From Paramyrothecium sp. XJ0827 (Eukaryota; Ascomycota; Sordariomycetes; Hypocreales; Stachybotryaceae): a DNA stretch of 64,000 nucleotides. The translations under genes were made by a program, and so were the position numbers. Where the stretch lies: NCBI GenBank assembly GCA_020881915.1, contig JAJFPB010000003.1, positions 2,232,001 to 2,296,000 on the forward strand, read 5' to 3'. The first letter of the stretch is position 1; each line of letters opens with the position of its first letter. Positions 24,466 to 35,040 of this stretch are shown piece after piece. The notes beneath the pieces are model-generated. The model had not been told where the DNA came from, searched no databases, and saw only the letters and a program-made list of their open reading frames with translations.

Positions 24466-25424
24466 ATCGATGCTAGTGTCTATACTATGATTCCGCAAAG
24501 CCGGAGACTGGCGACCCTGAAAGTCGTGGCTTGGACGATGGGACCCTAGACGGGTGACGTCAGCTTCCGCAACGCTGGCTCGTGGGCGCACGTGGCGTTG
24601 GAGGGCGCCAATTCGCCTCTGCCTCGGGCGATGGAGAAAACACACTAGGGACGAATTCCAGGCCAGGAAACAGGCCCAATTGGAGAAAGAAGGGAAGGGG
24701 GTGAAGGGAAAAAAAAGAAAAGACTTACACGTCGCAGCGCCAGTAGCGCCCTGCCGGGCGTGTGGCGGGTGGGGTGGAGGTGTGCCAGAGCGGGTTGTTA
24801 TGGTGGTGGCTGAGACGTTTCGCGGCCCGGATAGTGGTTGCGGTTGTGGTTGTGCCTGTGGTTGTGCCTGTGGTTGTGGGCCAGGCGTGTGGATGTCGGT
24901 TCGTGCTCGGCCGCCCAGGCTAAGGCCCCAGGAGGTCCGCCGCTCATTCTTTAGTTTCGCCTGGGCCGCGGGACCGGGCGCCTTCTTTGGTTCCTGCTGG
25001 TCAAAAGGAAACGCATTAACATCCGGTCTTCTTTCGTCACACAGTGGGAGCTGGCATGAGATGGGATGAGAATGAGATGATGGGGGGCTATCCCGCGCGG
25101 GCGGCGCGGTAGTGGACAAGGGAACATGCGTCGTAATTTCCTATCTCATACACCGTCTTTGCCATGAAATGAAGAGCGGGGAAGGCTTTTCGCGCCCAAC
25201 CCCCTGGCCCGGGCCTGGAGTGCGTGATTTTCAAAAAACAACAACAAAAAGGAAAACTGCATGAACCCGATGAACCTCAACCCGCCCTAGAGCCCGCGCG
25301 CGCAAAAGAGAGAGAGAGAGAGAAAGAAAGAGAGAGAAGAAAAAAAAAAGGATGTGATGAGAGAGAGACAGAAACACAGAGAAAGCTCACTCACTGCGAG
25401 CCATCTCTCCAAAGAAGAAAGACG
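24466..25424. other. Upstream region of the disordered protein, partly open frame
   Basis: On the minus strand the coding-like part (about 24729-25119) includes Pro-Gln-Ala repeats and NERRTSWGLSLGGRA, but starts only with TTG. A strong CT tract on that strand, 25305-25350, looks like a promoter pyrimidine tract and favours two separate genes. Confidence 0.4.
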
Positions 25425-28028
25425 TTAGTGAAATACCTTGTCTCCGGTGCCGCGCAACTTGCTCTTCCCCTTGTTAAACAGCCCTTTGCCCATTTTCCCT
25501 GCCGTTTGCATGAACTCCTTGCTCTTTGTTCCAATCTGGTTGCTCGACGTTCCAAACGTGCTCGTCGCGCCTTGCGATGGCATTGGGAGGGTGCCGAACC
25601 GAGAGCGACCGGCCGCGGGTGCATTCACCGCTGGTGAGCTGGCATTGAGGTACTGTTGGTAGTAGGGTTGCTGTTGCGAAGATTGAGTACCGGCCTGCGC
25701 GCCAACGCTGAGTGCAGACCCCTGTGCGTGGTTGCCAGCGCCGTAAAATGAAGATGTTTGGTCAGCGTGTTCAGGGTGTTGCGCCTTGAGATTTGTCATC
25801 CAATCCTCCAAGCCAGTTTCCATTTTCGCGAAAACTCCTCGCGTCTCGTCATACTTTTCAATACGCTCCGCGGCTGTCGGCATACCCATGATATCCCTGA
25901 AGGCCATAATCTGTGGCTGCGCCGCGTGCCCATGCGTGGCCGAGCCCGTGCCCGTGGGGGCCGTTGGCAGCGCGCCAGGGTCGATAGCCGGCGGCGGCGT
26001 TGGCGATGTCAGGGTTGCAGGCTGTTCTCCCGGAATCGAGTTTCTGCCCGACGAAACTTGTTGCACGCTCATGGCAGAGACTGGTGATGGAGGCTCCGGC
26101 AAGCCGGTCTTGTCTCTAGCAGCAGCTGTCGCATCGAGCATAGTAACCGGGGGAGACGTAGGACCCAATGAGACAGGGGGTGAACCTGGCAATGTGATCT
26201 CGGGTGAAGTTGGCAGTGCTATGCCTTGTGCCTCTTTGGCCGTGGATTCGCTCTTGTCGCTAATTGGAGATTGCAGGGACGGCTCGGAGTGACCTGTAGC
26301 AGGTTTGACGCCCAGTGGCGCGCTGCTTGAAGTATCATGCTCTTCCGGGGACGGTTTGCTCACTTCCCATGAAAAGCGTTGGCGCGACCCCGATGCAGGC
26401 TCCGGGGATGTATCTCTAGCTTCGTTTTGCGTAGCCAAAGGCGCATGAAGACCCTTCGCATGTTCCGGCGTGGCGGTGGAGGCATTAGGTCCTTCGGTAG
26501 AAAGAATGTCCTGTCCACTGGTGTTCTGCACATTCGACACTGTTTGCGGACCTCGGCCATCGGCCCAGTAACCGTCGTAGCCGCCAAGAGAGTAGTTGCT
26601 CTCTAGGGTGTCCTGGCGCGCAGGTGCCGGAGGCTTGTCTTCTGCAAAATCCTCCTTTGCGGGGCTCAGAGACCTCATGATCTCATCTCGAAGCACGTCA
26701 CTCTCCTTGACAGGAGAAGATGTGACAGTGCTCTGTGTTGTTTGTCTGAGAATGGGCTGGATGCCATAATCAGCCGGGGAAAAGTCCGACTTGCGTGGTT
26801 GCAAAGGTTGTGTGGGTGGGATATCAGCAACTTCCGATCGCGATGATGTCGAATCAGGGGACCGACGGCCTGGCGCCGTATCCGCGGGTCCATCTGTTGG
26901 TGGGGCGTTGGATGATGGCAATGAAGCAGCAAGAGGAGAATCTTCATGAGCCGTCGCCTGCGGCGGCAGGACAGCATTTTGGTCGTATGGTTTCCCTTCA
27001 GATAATGATGTTGTCTCATCCGCTACAGGCCTTGGCCCGTCAACTTGTCCCTGTGCGCTTGTGTTGTTTCTATTGTCCGTCTCTTCAATCTGATTTCCTT
27101 CCTTGAGGCTTGCATCCGGATTCGATGCAGTTTCAGTTACCCAGCCACCAGGTAAGGAAGGACGATGGGGCCCGGCCCAATCGTTCGTACTAGTTCCTGA
27201 AGTGGGTGCCGTCGTAGGCTGGTCATTGTTTCCAGTCGTGGCCGGCGGCGTTTGGTCCTGCGGGCCAGGAGGTAATGGCTTCTCGGTTTCGACGGACGGT
27301 GGAATTCGTTGCTGGTCAGGCGCATCCGGGGCTCTTGTGAAATCGATGGACGGATTGGCAAACATATCGGCGCCGAATCCTGACGTTCGCAAGACATTGG
27401 GTAGCTGCGGGCTTGACGAGGATCCGGCGCGGTTGATATCCTGAGCTTGAACACTCGCTGGCTCATCAACAAACCCGAGGGGTGGGTTGGCTGGCAAAGG
27501 CTTGCCGGTGTCGTGCAACGAATAGCCTTGCACGCCCTGTCCGCTGTTTCCTTCATTCCTATCAAAAGTAGACCGTTGCTGCAGTTGGTGCGAACTGGGT
27601 GTATCGGACCGCTCGAGATAGACCCCGTCATGCGATGGCACAGGAGGGTCGTGATGGGAAGAGGTGGGTGCATTGGGCAGCTGGTTACGCCATTGGTTCT
27701 GGGAAGCTGCGTTCGCGTCACGAGCAGCATCTGAAGGGGCGAAAGCGGTGGGCGGAGCGAAAGGGCCTCGAGCTTCGGACGGTAGCCGGGGCGAGGTGGC
27801 CGCGGCAGGTTGTGGCACGGGCGGGACGGGTTCTTGCTCGTCGGGGGATTCGTCGTCATCATCGTCACCCCAACCGCCGCCATCGTAGTTGGCGGATTTT
27901 GCTTCGACCCATTTCTTCGTCTTGTTTCTCTTGATGTTGACCTGATACTGACTGGCAGGCGTCGAGGGGGTCGCAGGGGTCATGGGAGACTGGGACCGGC
28001 CGAGGGGGTTGCCGTACGTGCCGTCCAT
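25425..28028 (-). CDS. Fungal disordered protein with conserved C-terminal helical block, 867 aa
   Basis: A single open exon. Near the N-terminus is the basic-aromatic motif KRNKTKKWVEAKSANYDGGG followed by an acidic run. The middle is low-complexity and rich in Pro, Ser, Thr and Gln, with islands such as SPVKESDVLRDEIMRSLSP and SRQRFSWE. A helical block near residues 715-765 (FRDIMGMPTAAERIEKYDET, then GLEDWMTNL) precedes a basic tail, KGLFNKGKSKLRGTGDKVFH. I believe these islands mark one conserved ascomycete family of unknown function, from memory rather than comparison. A GTATTT just before the stop could act as a donor joining this gene to the next, but the tail reads as a natural end. 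Confidence 0.75.
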   Translation of the reverse strand: MDGTYGNPLGRSQSPMTPATPSTPASQYQVNIKRNKTKKWVEAKSANYDGGGWGDDDDDESPDEQEPVPPVPQPAAATSPRLPSEARGPFAPPTAFAPSDAARDANAASQNQWRNQLPNAPTSSHHDPPVPSHDGVYLERSDTPSSHQLQQRSTFDRNEGNSGQGVQGYSLHDTGKPLPANPPLGFVDEPASVQAQDINRAGSSSSPQLPNVLRTSGFGADMFANPSIDFTRAPDAPDQQRIPPSVETEKPLPPGPQDQTPPATTGNNDQPTTAPTSGTSTNDWAGPHRPSLPGGWVTETASNPDASLKEGNQIEETDNRNNTSAQGQVDGPRPVADETTSLSEGKPYDQNAVLPPQATAHEDSPLAASLPSSNAPPTDGPADTAPGRRSPDSTSSRSEVADIPPTQPLQPRKSDFSPADYGIQPILRQTTQSTVTSSPVKESDVLRDEIMRSLSPAKEDFAEDKPPAPARQDTLESNYSLGGYDGYWADGRGPQTVSNVQNTSGQDILSTEGPNASTATPEHAKGLHAPLATQNEARDTSPEPASGSRQRFSWEVSKPSPEEHDTSSSAPLGVKPATGHSEPSLQSPISDKSESTAKEAQGIALPTSPEITLPGSPPVSLGPTSPPVTMLDATAAARDKTGLPEPPSPVSAMSVQQVSSGRNSIPGEQPATLTSPTPPPAIDPGALPTAPTGTGSATHGHAAQPQIMAFRDIMGMPTAAERIEKYDETRGVFAKMETGLEDWMTNLKAQHPEHADQTSSFYGAGNHAQGSALSVGAQAGTQSSQQQPYYQQYLNASSPAVNAPAAGRSRFGTLPMPSQGATSTFGTSSNQIGTKSKEFMQTAGKMGKGLFNKGKSKLRGTGDKVFH

Positions 28029-31000
28029 GTTGGCGTGTCTGATGCAAGGCCGCGATCTAAGCGGTCATGCTTCCACGGGAAACCCTAATTTAATAAGAAG
28101 GCGGCAGAGTTGCAGCAGGCAAGCTGTGCTGCACGATGGGTCGTGGTGGTTGAGGGGAGTGCGTGGGTAACTTGACCGCAGGGCAGTCTCTCGGTCGGTC
28201 TCGGGGGGGGTTGTCTCTGCGCCTCAGCTGATGCGGAATGATCCTATGGATAAAATTGGCGGGTTCGTGTGGGCGTTCCTTGGCTCGCACTGGACCCAGC
28301 AACGCAAATCACTTCCCGAGCAAACAAACGAAGGAATTACAGGCAGCCTACAAACGATGCGCACGACCCGCGGATCTGATGGGAAGGGACTTGAGGTGGG
28401 AGAAGAGGTATGTAATGAAGAAAAAGAAGGGGGAAGGAAGCCCCAGTACCTTGGCATTGGCAGCTTGGGTGCCGTACCGTATGTAGCCAACGGCAGCCTT
28501 ACAGCCCACCTCACGCAATGACGAGGAGCACAAGCTAGACTCTACTAACTGTCCAGCTACCTCACCTACCTTGCCTTAGGTACCTAGTGAGGAGCCCAGG
28601 GCCCCCATCATGTCTCGGTCGTCCAATGTCTCCGGCAAAGCGGTCACTAACGATGGGGCCGCTAGCCTCGTTCCCGACCCCACGCCTCGCTGCAGCCAGG
28701 GCGGCTTGCTGTACCTGTTACAGGCACTCGAAGCTCCTGTGGGCGCCGTTTATTCGGTGATGCCCCGCCCCTAAGCCCAAGGTAAGGTATAATAATGCGC
28801 TGCGCTGCGCTGCGGCAGTTATTACGAACGTCAGCCAGGCGCCACGCTCCGGGTGTCCTGTAATGGGCAACACCCGGTTCGGCCTGCCAGCCTGTCCCTA
28901 GTTCAGTCACCCTCCCCCATGCTCCTCCCAGGAGCGTCGCAATTAAAGGGAAATCACCCTCTCTCTCTCTGCCGTAAGCCTTTCGCGGTCTGGACGACCA
29001 GAGGCACCCATTGGTGAAGCGTCGCCGCAGCGAATCGCATTTTCGTCCCAATCCACTTAGTTGTAGGGTGCAGCCACAGGAGACGCAACGTCATGTGAGG
29101 CGTAATCGGGCAAAACTCTGCTAGATCGATTTGGTACCCGCGCCTCGTCGCAGCGATTTATCAAGCTTGTGGAATAGAATAAGTGACTACTGACGACGCT
29201 CGTTGTCAACTGACCCTTGTTTCAATTGGTGCTGACGTCTCGACATAGCCGACCCGAGAACCTATCCACATTGCGACCCACTTAGCTGAAGCATCCACAA
29301 CACCACAGATCAAAGCAAGTCGGTGACGGGTTCGAGGACTGCGATTCAGCTCGGATAATAGTACATAGGGTATGATAAAATAGCCTAGAGCTTGGTTGGT
29401 CTCTGATCATTGTGCCCGACATTTATACTCTCCCATCTCTGAATTCCACCCCATCTTTCAAGAGACTTTACCAAGGATTTCGTTGGCCAGGACTACAGTA
29501 CAAAGTATTAGTGTTATTTGCAGACCCTGTTTTATTGAATCCGCGACTAGCCAGGGGAAAAAATCGACGCTGGGATCGATGATCTTGAAAGTGTAACTAC
29601 TTGCTTTTCAGGAATTGTGCCATCTCATATGTATTGTAATTACTACAGCTTGACCCCAGGTCTCGGGGTCCAGCTCCTTTGTGCTAGATGATCCATTTCC
29701 CTACACTTCCGCCAGGCTCGAGCAAGTGTCTCAAGCAGGAAGTTCTAGCATTCCTCGCATGTCTCAGGTCAGACTGAAGTTCTCTTGAGCTTAGGACAGA
29801 CTTCTTCCTTGTTTGGCTAAAGCCGAGCTGCTGTAATCCTACGGACAAGGAAACACGCATGAGCCACATGGGCCGCTTCCTTGAATTGGAAATGCCAAGG
29901 TTGTGATCCCGGAACGAGCCTCATCTCGGCCGGGTCCACCGATCTCAATGGTCTGGTTTCTATCTGCATCCTTTCCTGGCATGCCTGCCATCACTGCAGG
30001 GGAGCACTCGGGTAAGTTGCACAATTCTATGAATGGGTGAGGCTCTTTGGAATTGTATAAGCGAGCCGGGATAGTCCAGTGTGCGGCCAAATATTATTAA
30101 TTTTCTTCAGTGAAGCCCTCTTTTTGTGGTGAGTAGGCGGAAAATGTGTTTATAGTATCGAGCGGTTCAAGACCTAATAAACGATCGAGATCCCCGGTCG
30201 ACTCTTCTTTGCAGGTCATCGAAAGCAACTTAATGGCTTGTTAATTTCAAAATCCCGGACCGTCATTTGGGTAACATGTGGCCGATTGAACTAGCACCAG
30301 TTCTGAGGCATGTGAACACACATGCGGTGGGCTGTCTAGGGTAATCGAGTGTAGCCCGCTTGCTGTGTGTTGCACCAGTGTGCACGAAGAAGCACTGAAG
30401 GCGATGCCTATGAGAAATCATTCTAGAAATACCCTTAGCCGAAAATCTGGTTTGCATCTAGGTGGAGAATCTTCATCTCCTTGAGGCATGGTTTTGTTGT
30501 GACATGTTGCGCCAAAAAAACAGCCAGATTCAACGAATACGGTCTTAGGTTCAACGTGCCAACGATACTCGAAACGCATAATGTTTGCATCCATCCGTTT
30601 AAAGCATTAAAGCATGAACAATCTGCGAGAAAGCAACTGCAATGCTAGAACCATTCCAACAGGAGGAGAATTTAGATTTGCTGGAAAGAAAGGCGGATCT
30701 GAGGCTTTCGCCGTGACACAGGTGTATCCGGCATCTGCCAAGGAGAATCTACGCCACATCAGTGACGTACCGAACCGCTGGGGCGCCCCCAATACCATCC
30801 TGCTGCGCCACAGCTGTTCTCGAATCCATCGCCAAATTGAAACGAGCCACGGATCCCCTTTCTGGCATCGTCGCAAAAGGTGTCTCAGCATTACGTGTTA
30901 CCTTTCCCCAAACAGCCGCATTCGACATTTGAACAAACATTAGCAAGCCCGAACAAAAGCCACCAGATCGCCTGTACCACGATCAAGTCACCATTCGATC

Positions 31001-31165
31001 ATCGATATTCGCGCAGGGACCTCGAGACGACGCATAGTGTCGCTTGGCAGAGCATTTCGCTCGACAACGCCACCAAACACACTCTTCCCGACTCGCACCC
31101 CGACGAAGCCGCGCTGGCCGCCCTTCCATAGTATCTAACCGCACTCTATCCTCCCTTCGCTCAAG
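28029..31165. other. Intergenic, 3.1 kb, no gene recognised
   Basis: Divergent region between the disordered protein and SED5. It holds short frames only, one AGGTACCT palindrome on the left, and the SED5 promoter on the right. Confidence 0.55.
28578..28585. promoter_or_regulatory. AGGTACCT palindrome
   Basis: Within CCTTAGGTACCTAG, 550 bp upstream of the minus-strand start at 28028. Confidence 0.3.
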
Positions 31166-32248
31166 ATGGCTGTGGCATCCATCCAGGACCGGACCTTGGA
31201 GTTCAAGTCCGTCCTCGCGCAGGCCCAGCGCCGTCAGAACCAGAGCAAGGTCGGCTCACAGAGGCGATCGCTCCTGACGGATGCGCAGAAGACGGCAGCC
31301 GATGTCGATGGCCGACCTAGGAGATCCGACTTCGCCAGGAAGGCAGCCGAGATTGGAAGGGGAATTTCCGCTACGATGGGCAAGCTGGAGAAACTGGCGC
31401 AACGTATGCCTCGCTGCTGTTGACAAAGACTGCACTTTGGAATGCTAACAATGACCACAGTTGCGAAGCGTCGCACGCTCTTTGACGACCGGCCGGTGGA
31501 GATCAACGAGCTCACATTCGTCATCAAGCAGGATCTCTCGTCCTTGAACCAGCAGATCGGCGCGTTGCAAACCTTGACGAAGCAGCAGCACCCCAAGGCA
31601 GACCAGGAGGGCGAGCACAACAAGAACGTTGTGTATCTGTTGCAAGGAAAATTGACCGACGTGTCGGTTAATTTCAAGGATGTTTTGGAGGCCCGGACGA
31701 AGAACATCCAGGCCTCGAGATCCCGGACCGAGAACTTCATTTCCTCAGTATCGCAACACACACAGCCTACGCTGCAGCAGTCCGCCTCGCCGCTCTACGG
31801 CACGCCGAACCGCGCGTCCCCGGCGCCCGGAGCGTCCGACACGTTGTCGCTGAACCCGGTGGGCGATCAGCAGTTGCTCATGATGGAGGAGGCGCAGCCG
31901 ACCAACACGTACATCCAGCAACGAGGAGAGGCGATCGAGGCGATCGAGAAGACCATCAGCGAGCTGGGCGGCATCTTCAGTCAGCTAGCCACCATGGTGT
32001 CGGAACAGAGCGAGATGATCCAGCGAATCGACGCCAACACGGAAGACGTGGTGGACAACGTCGAAGGCGCGCAAAGGGAGTTGATGAAGTACTGGTCGAG
32101 GGTGTCGAGCAACCGGTGGCTGATTGCCCAGATGTTTGGCGTATTGATGATATTCTTCCTGTGAGCTTCCCTGTCCCACACGACGTCCGAGGAATGAGCC
32201 TCAACTGACCACTGCTACAACAGGTTATGGGTATTGGTGTCTGGGTAG
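31166..32248 (+). CDS. SED5: Golgi Qa-SNARE syntaxin-5 / Sed5
   Basis: Exons 31166-31403, 31461-32160 and 32224-32248 join in phase (320 aa). The third exon is 25 nt and supplies the last seven residues of the membrane anchor. The N-terminal DRTLEF matches the Sly1-binding peptide of Sed5/syntaxin-5 (consensus DRTxEF). Three-helix Habc sequence follows, then a Qa-SNARE helix near residues 230-285 (YIQQRGEAIEAIEKTISELG onward) with the zero-layer Gln in VSEQSEMIQRID. A single C-terminal membrane span (LIAQMFGVLMIFFLLWVLV) makes it tail-anchored. The role is fusion of ER-to-Golgi and intra-Golgi vesicles. Confidence 0.94.
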
Positions 32249-35040
32249 GGCCGTGATGATGCGGCACCCTCTGTACGTTTTGCTACGCTCTTCTGGACGG
32301 GATACCATGGCACGGCATATCTTCTTCTTTTGTATCTTTTTTTGCACTGATTGGTTTAATAGCTGGAGTTTGCCCTACAGGTGGGAAGATTCTTAGACAG
32401 GTATACAAGTAATGCATTGGCAAAAGCCCTTACATAGAGCCTGCTCAAGCATTCCTAGGTTTGACCATAAAGTACCGTTTGATAACGTTTCCTTGCCAAA
32501 TGAGTCCCTCCAGCTTCTTTGATATCGGTATGGTTTGCATAAGTACAGTACACGCATGTTGACCTAATATGGATCCTTAGAGGATAACGTCTTCTGGGTA
32601 AATGTTCTCCAAAAGATAGCAAGGTTACGTTCAGTGAACAAAAGCACAACTTCACAGCTCTTGTGATTGAATTGCTCAACAATTGTCATATCATAAATGA
32701 GTACTCTCTACTCCGCGCTAGGATTTAAGATTGCCAATCCTTGCGTGACAGTGGTAGAGCGAGTTCTATTTAGAGAGATACGCGTAATTACACGATATCC
32801 AACTTTGAGCCAAAGTCCTTATTGCGAGCCTCTGCTGGCTTGGCGACCATTGGTGCCGGGGTCCTCGCGCTCGTCTTACATCCGGTTGCGTCCCAACGTG
32901 GAAAGGGGGCAAGGAGCGAGAACGTGGTCACGGAGCCGTGCGGCCAACCCTCGTACTTGGTAGAAAACGCGCCGTTTGATGGTGGCTTAGAGGAGAGCGA
33001 GAGGACCCCTGGCTTCTGCCGCCACGATACCACCCCATCAGAAATTACTGTAAGTTGCGGATGCCGCATGCGCATGCATCCGGCTAAGGAGGGGGCCAGA
33101 GGGGCGACCATTGGGTTACACGCAAACGTGCGACTGTGACGGCACGGGAAACTGTATGTACGATGCTACGCTACCCTGTGATCGCGCCCAACCAGACAGA
33201 ACCACCTGCATGGCACATCCCTGATCGCTGGGATTGGACCGGCCAGGGTCTGTGTGCCGCCTGTGAGCAATCAGTCCTGAGTGCGACAAGATTGTTCCAA
33301 CATCGAAAGCTGAAAAGGGCTAATGTTGGCAGGACGTGGACGTGATTGTCTCTTCGCTTGCGAGTCGCCTCCGTTGATCAGTCGGATTTAAACAGATCGT
33401 GTTGCGAGGGAGCACCCAAGTAAGTCCGAGTCACGAGTGTTCTTCCGTGATTCTCGACAAAAGGGATGTCTGAAGTACCGCATACCAGATCGGACAGCTG
33501 AGCGAGCTAGCGTGAGACCTGACGAATCCCCGCGGAGCAGGTACCGCAGCGCTGGTCGGCTCAGCACTCTGTCGGCGGGTGGGTACATTGACGACGAGGT
33601 CTCTTCAGAATGACGCCCAGCGACTGGGCGCGTATCCTCAACTCCAGATGGCAAGTTCATGACCGGGGGGAGCTGTGCTTTTTTTCTTCTTTGGATGTCT
33701 CTCCATTACATGTCGCACCATAACGGTCTCAACTTTTTACCAACTTTTTACCCTCTCAATTATCGGGATATCCGAACTTGGCCAGTCTTGTCTTCTACCT
33801 CGCTCGCTTCTTAGAAAAAAGCACTTAACTCCTCTACCATTCGTCGTTTCGTATATTGTTCCCTCCTCCGCTTTCTCCGCAGCACTTATTGTGACACTGT
33901 CGTATCCGCTTCGTGGTTACTTCGTAACGGCATTCTCGGATTCCCTCTTGTTGGGGGCCGCACATCCGATCGACGGGGGCCCCCCTTTTGACATGGGCTC
34001 ATCTTGCCTCAGTTCATCACAGTAAAACCATTCCCGTTTCTCGCTGGTTCTGGGGGCCGTCTCGCCTACATGACTTACGACTCGGCCTCGGGCGCATCCT
34101 CCATCTACTTTTGAGTTTTGTCGAATTCCGCTTGCGAGTCATCGAGAGTATTTCAACTGAAGAGCACGAGAGAGAAAAAAAAAAAAAAACTACCTGCCCG
34201 AATGATCGACGGAACCGACGACCTGTTGACTCGCCAAGCGTCAGCCTAAATTTCGGGGCCTTTTTTCTCCCCTTCCATCACTCAGCCATCATCCCACAGT
34301 GGGTGAGCGAGCGGTGCAGTCTGGCCCCAAGGGCCCCGAGTCTCCGCTGTCCGTGTCGCCAATTGCGCCGTTTGATTGGGCGCATCCGCGATAAGCCTCG
34401 TTTACTGTCATTTCGACCAGAACGAGAAGCTGGAACGGGCCACTCGCTCGTCCGTGCTTCCCACTCGGCATCCCTCCCCTCCCGCTCACACCTCACCTCG
34501 AGTCCCGTTCCCTCGTTTCCCCATCTCCTCCTCGATACAGCACGCGCTTCGCCGAGTACCTGCTCCATTTCCGCTAGCGCTGGGCCTGGTCTTGTCTAGT
34601 CTGGGTCTGGCCTCGGTGCCACCCAATGGGCTTCGCCTCACCCTGCCAACTTGGGCGCTGACTTTTTTACTGGCGTTTCCTTGGCTTTAGCTGGTCTGCT
34701 CTCTCTCTGTTGGCCTAGCCTCCTTCAGTTATCCGTCCCTTCCCTGACCTCATTACTTACCTTACTGACTCTAGCTACCTTATCCAAGGTATCCTTGTCG
34801 AGAGGCGAAGTTCGGCGACGCAAAGGCCCATCTCGCTGCTCTCCCGAGTTCTAACCTGCCACATCCATTATTCTTGCATCTTACTTTCTTCAATCTGCTT
34901 GTTGTCGCGAAGCCGTTGTTTTTCGCTGCGATTGCTTGCAAAGCGCAGGATTGGACAGAGACATTGCCCGCAGCCGCATACTCGGCCACTGTCTCTCCCT
35001 CTGATCCGACTGGCTCCAGCATACCGGCCCAGCTGTGACG
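32249..35040. other. Intergenic, 2.8 kb
   Basis: No gene recognised. The right part (33660-35040) is strongly pyrimidine-rich on the + strand and probably includes a long leader and promoter for SEC2. Confidence 0.5.

Noticed and set aside
30150..30190. Another B-box-like word, GGTTCAAGACC
   Set aside because: No A-box at a suitable distance and no acceptor stem.
33675..34599. Overlapping + strand frames of 116 and 203 codons upstream of SEC2
   Set aside because: Low-complexity Ser/Leu/Pro translation of a pyrimidine-rich leader, with no motifs.
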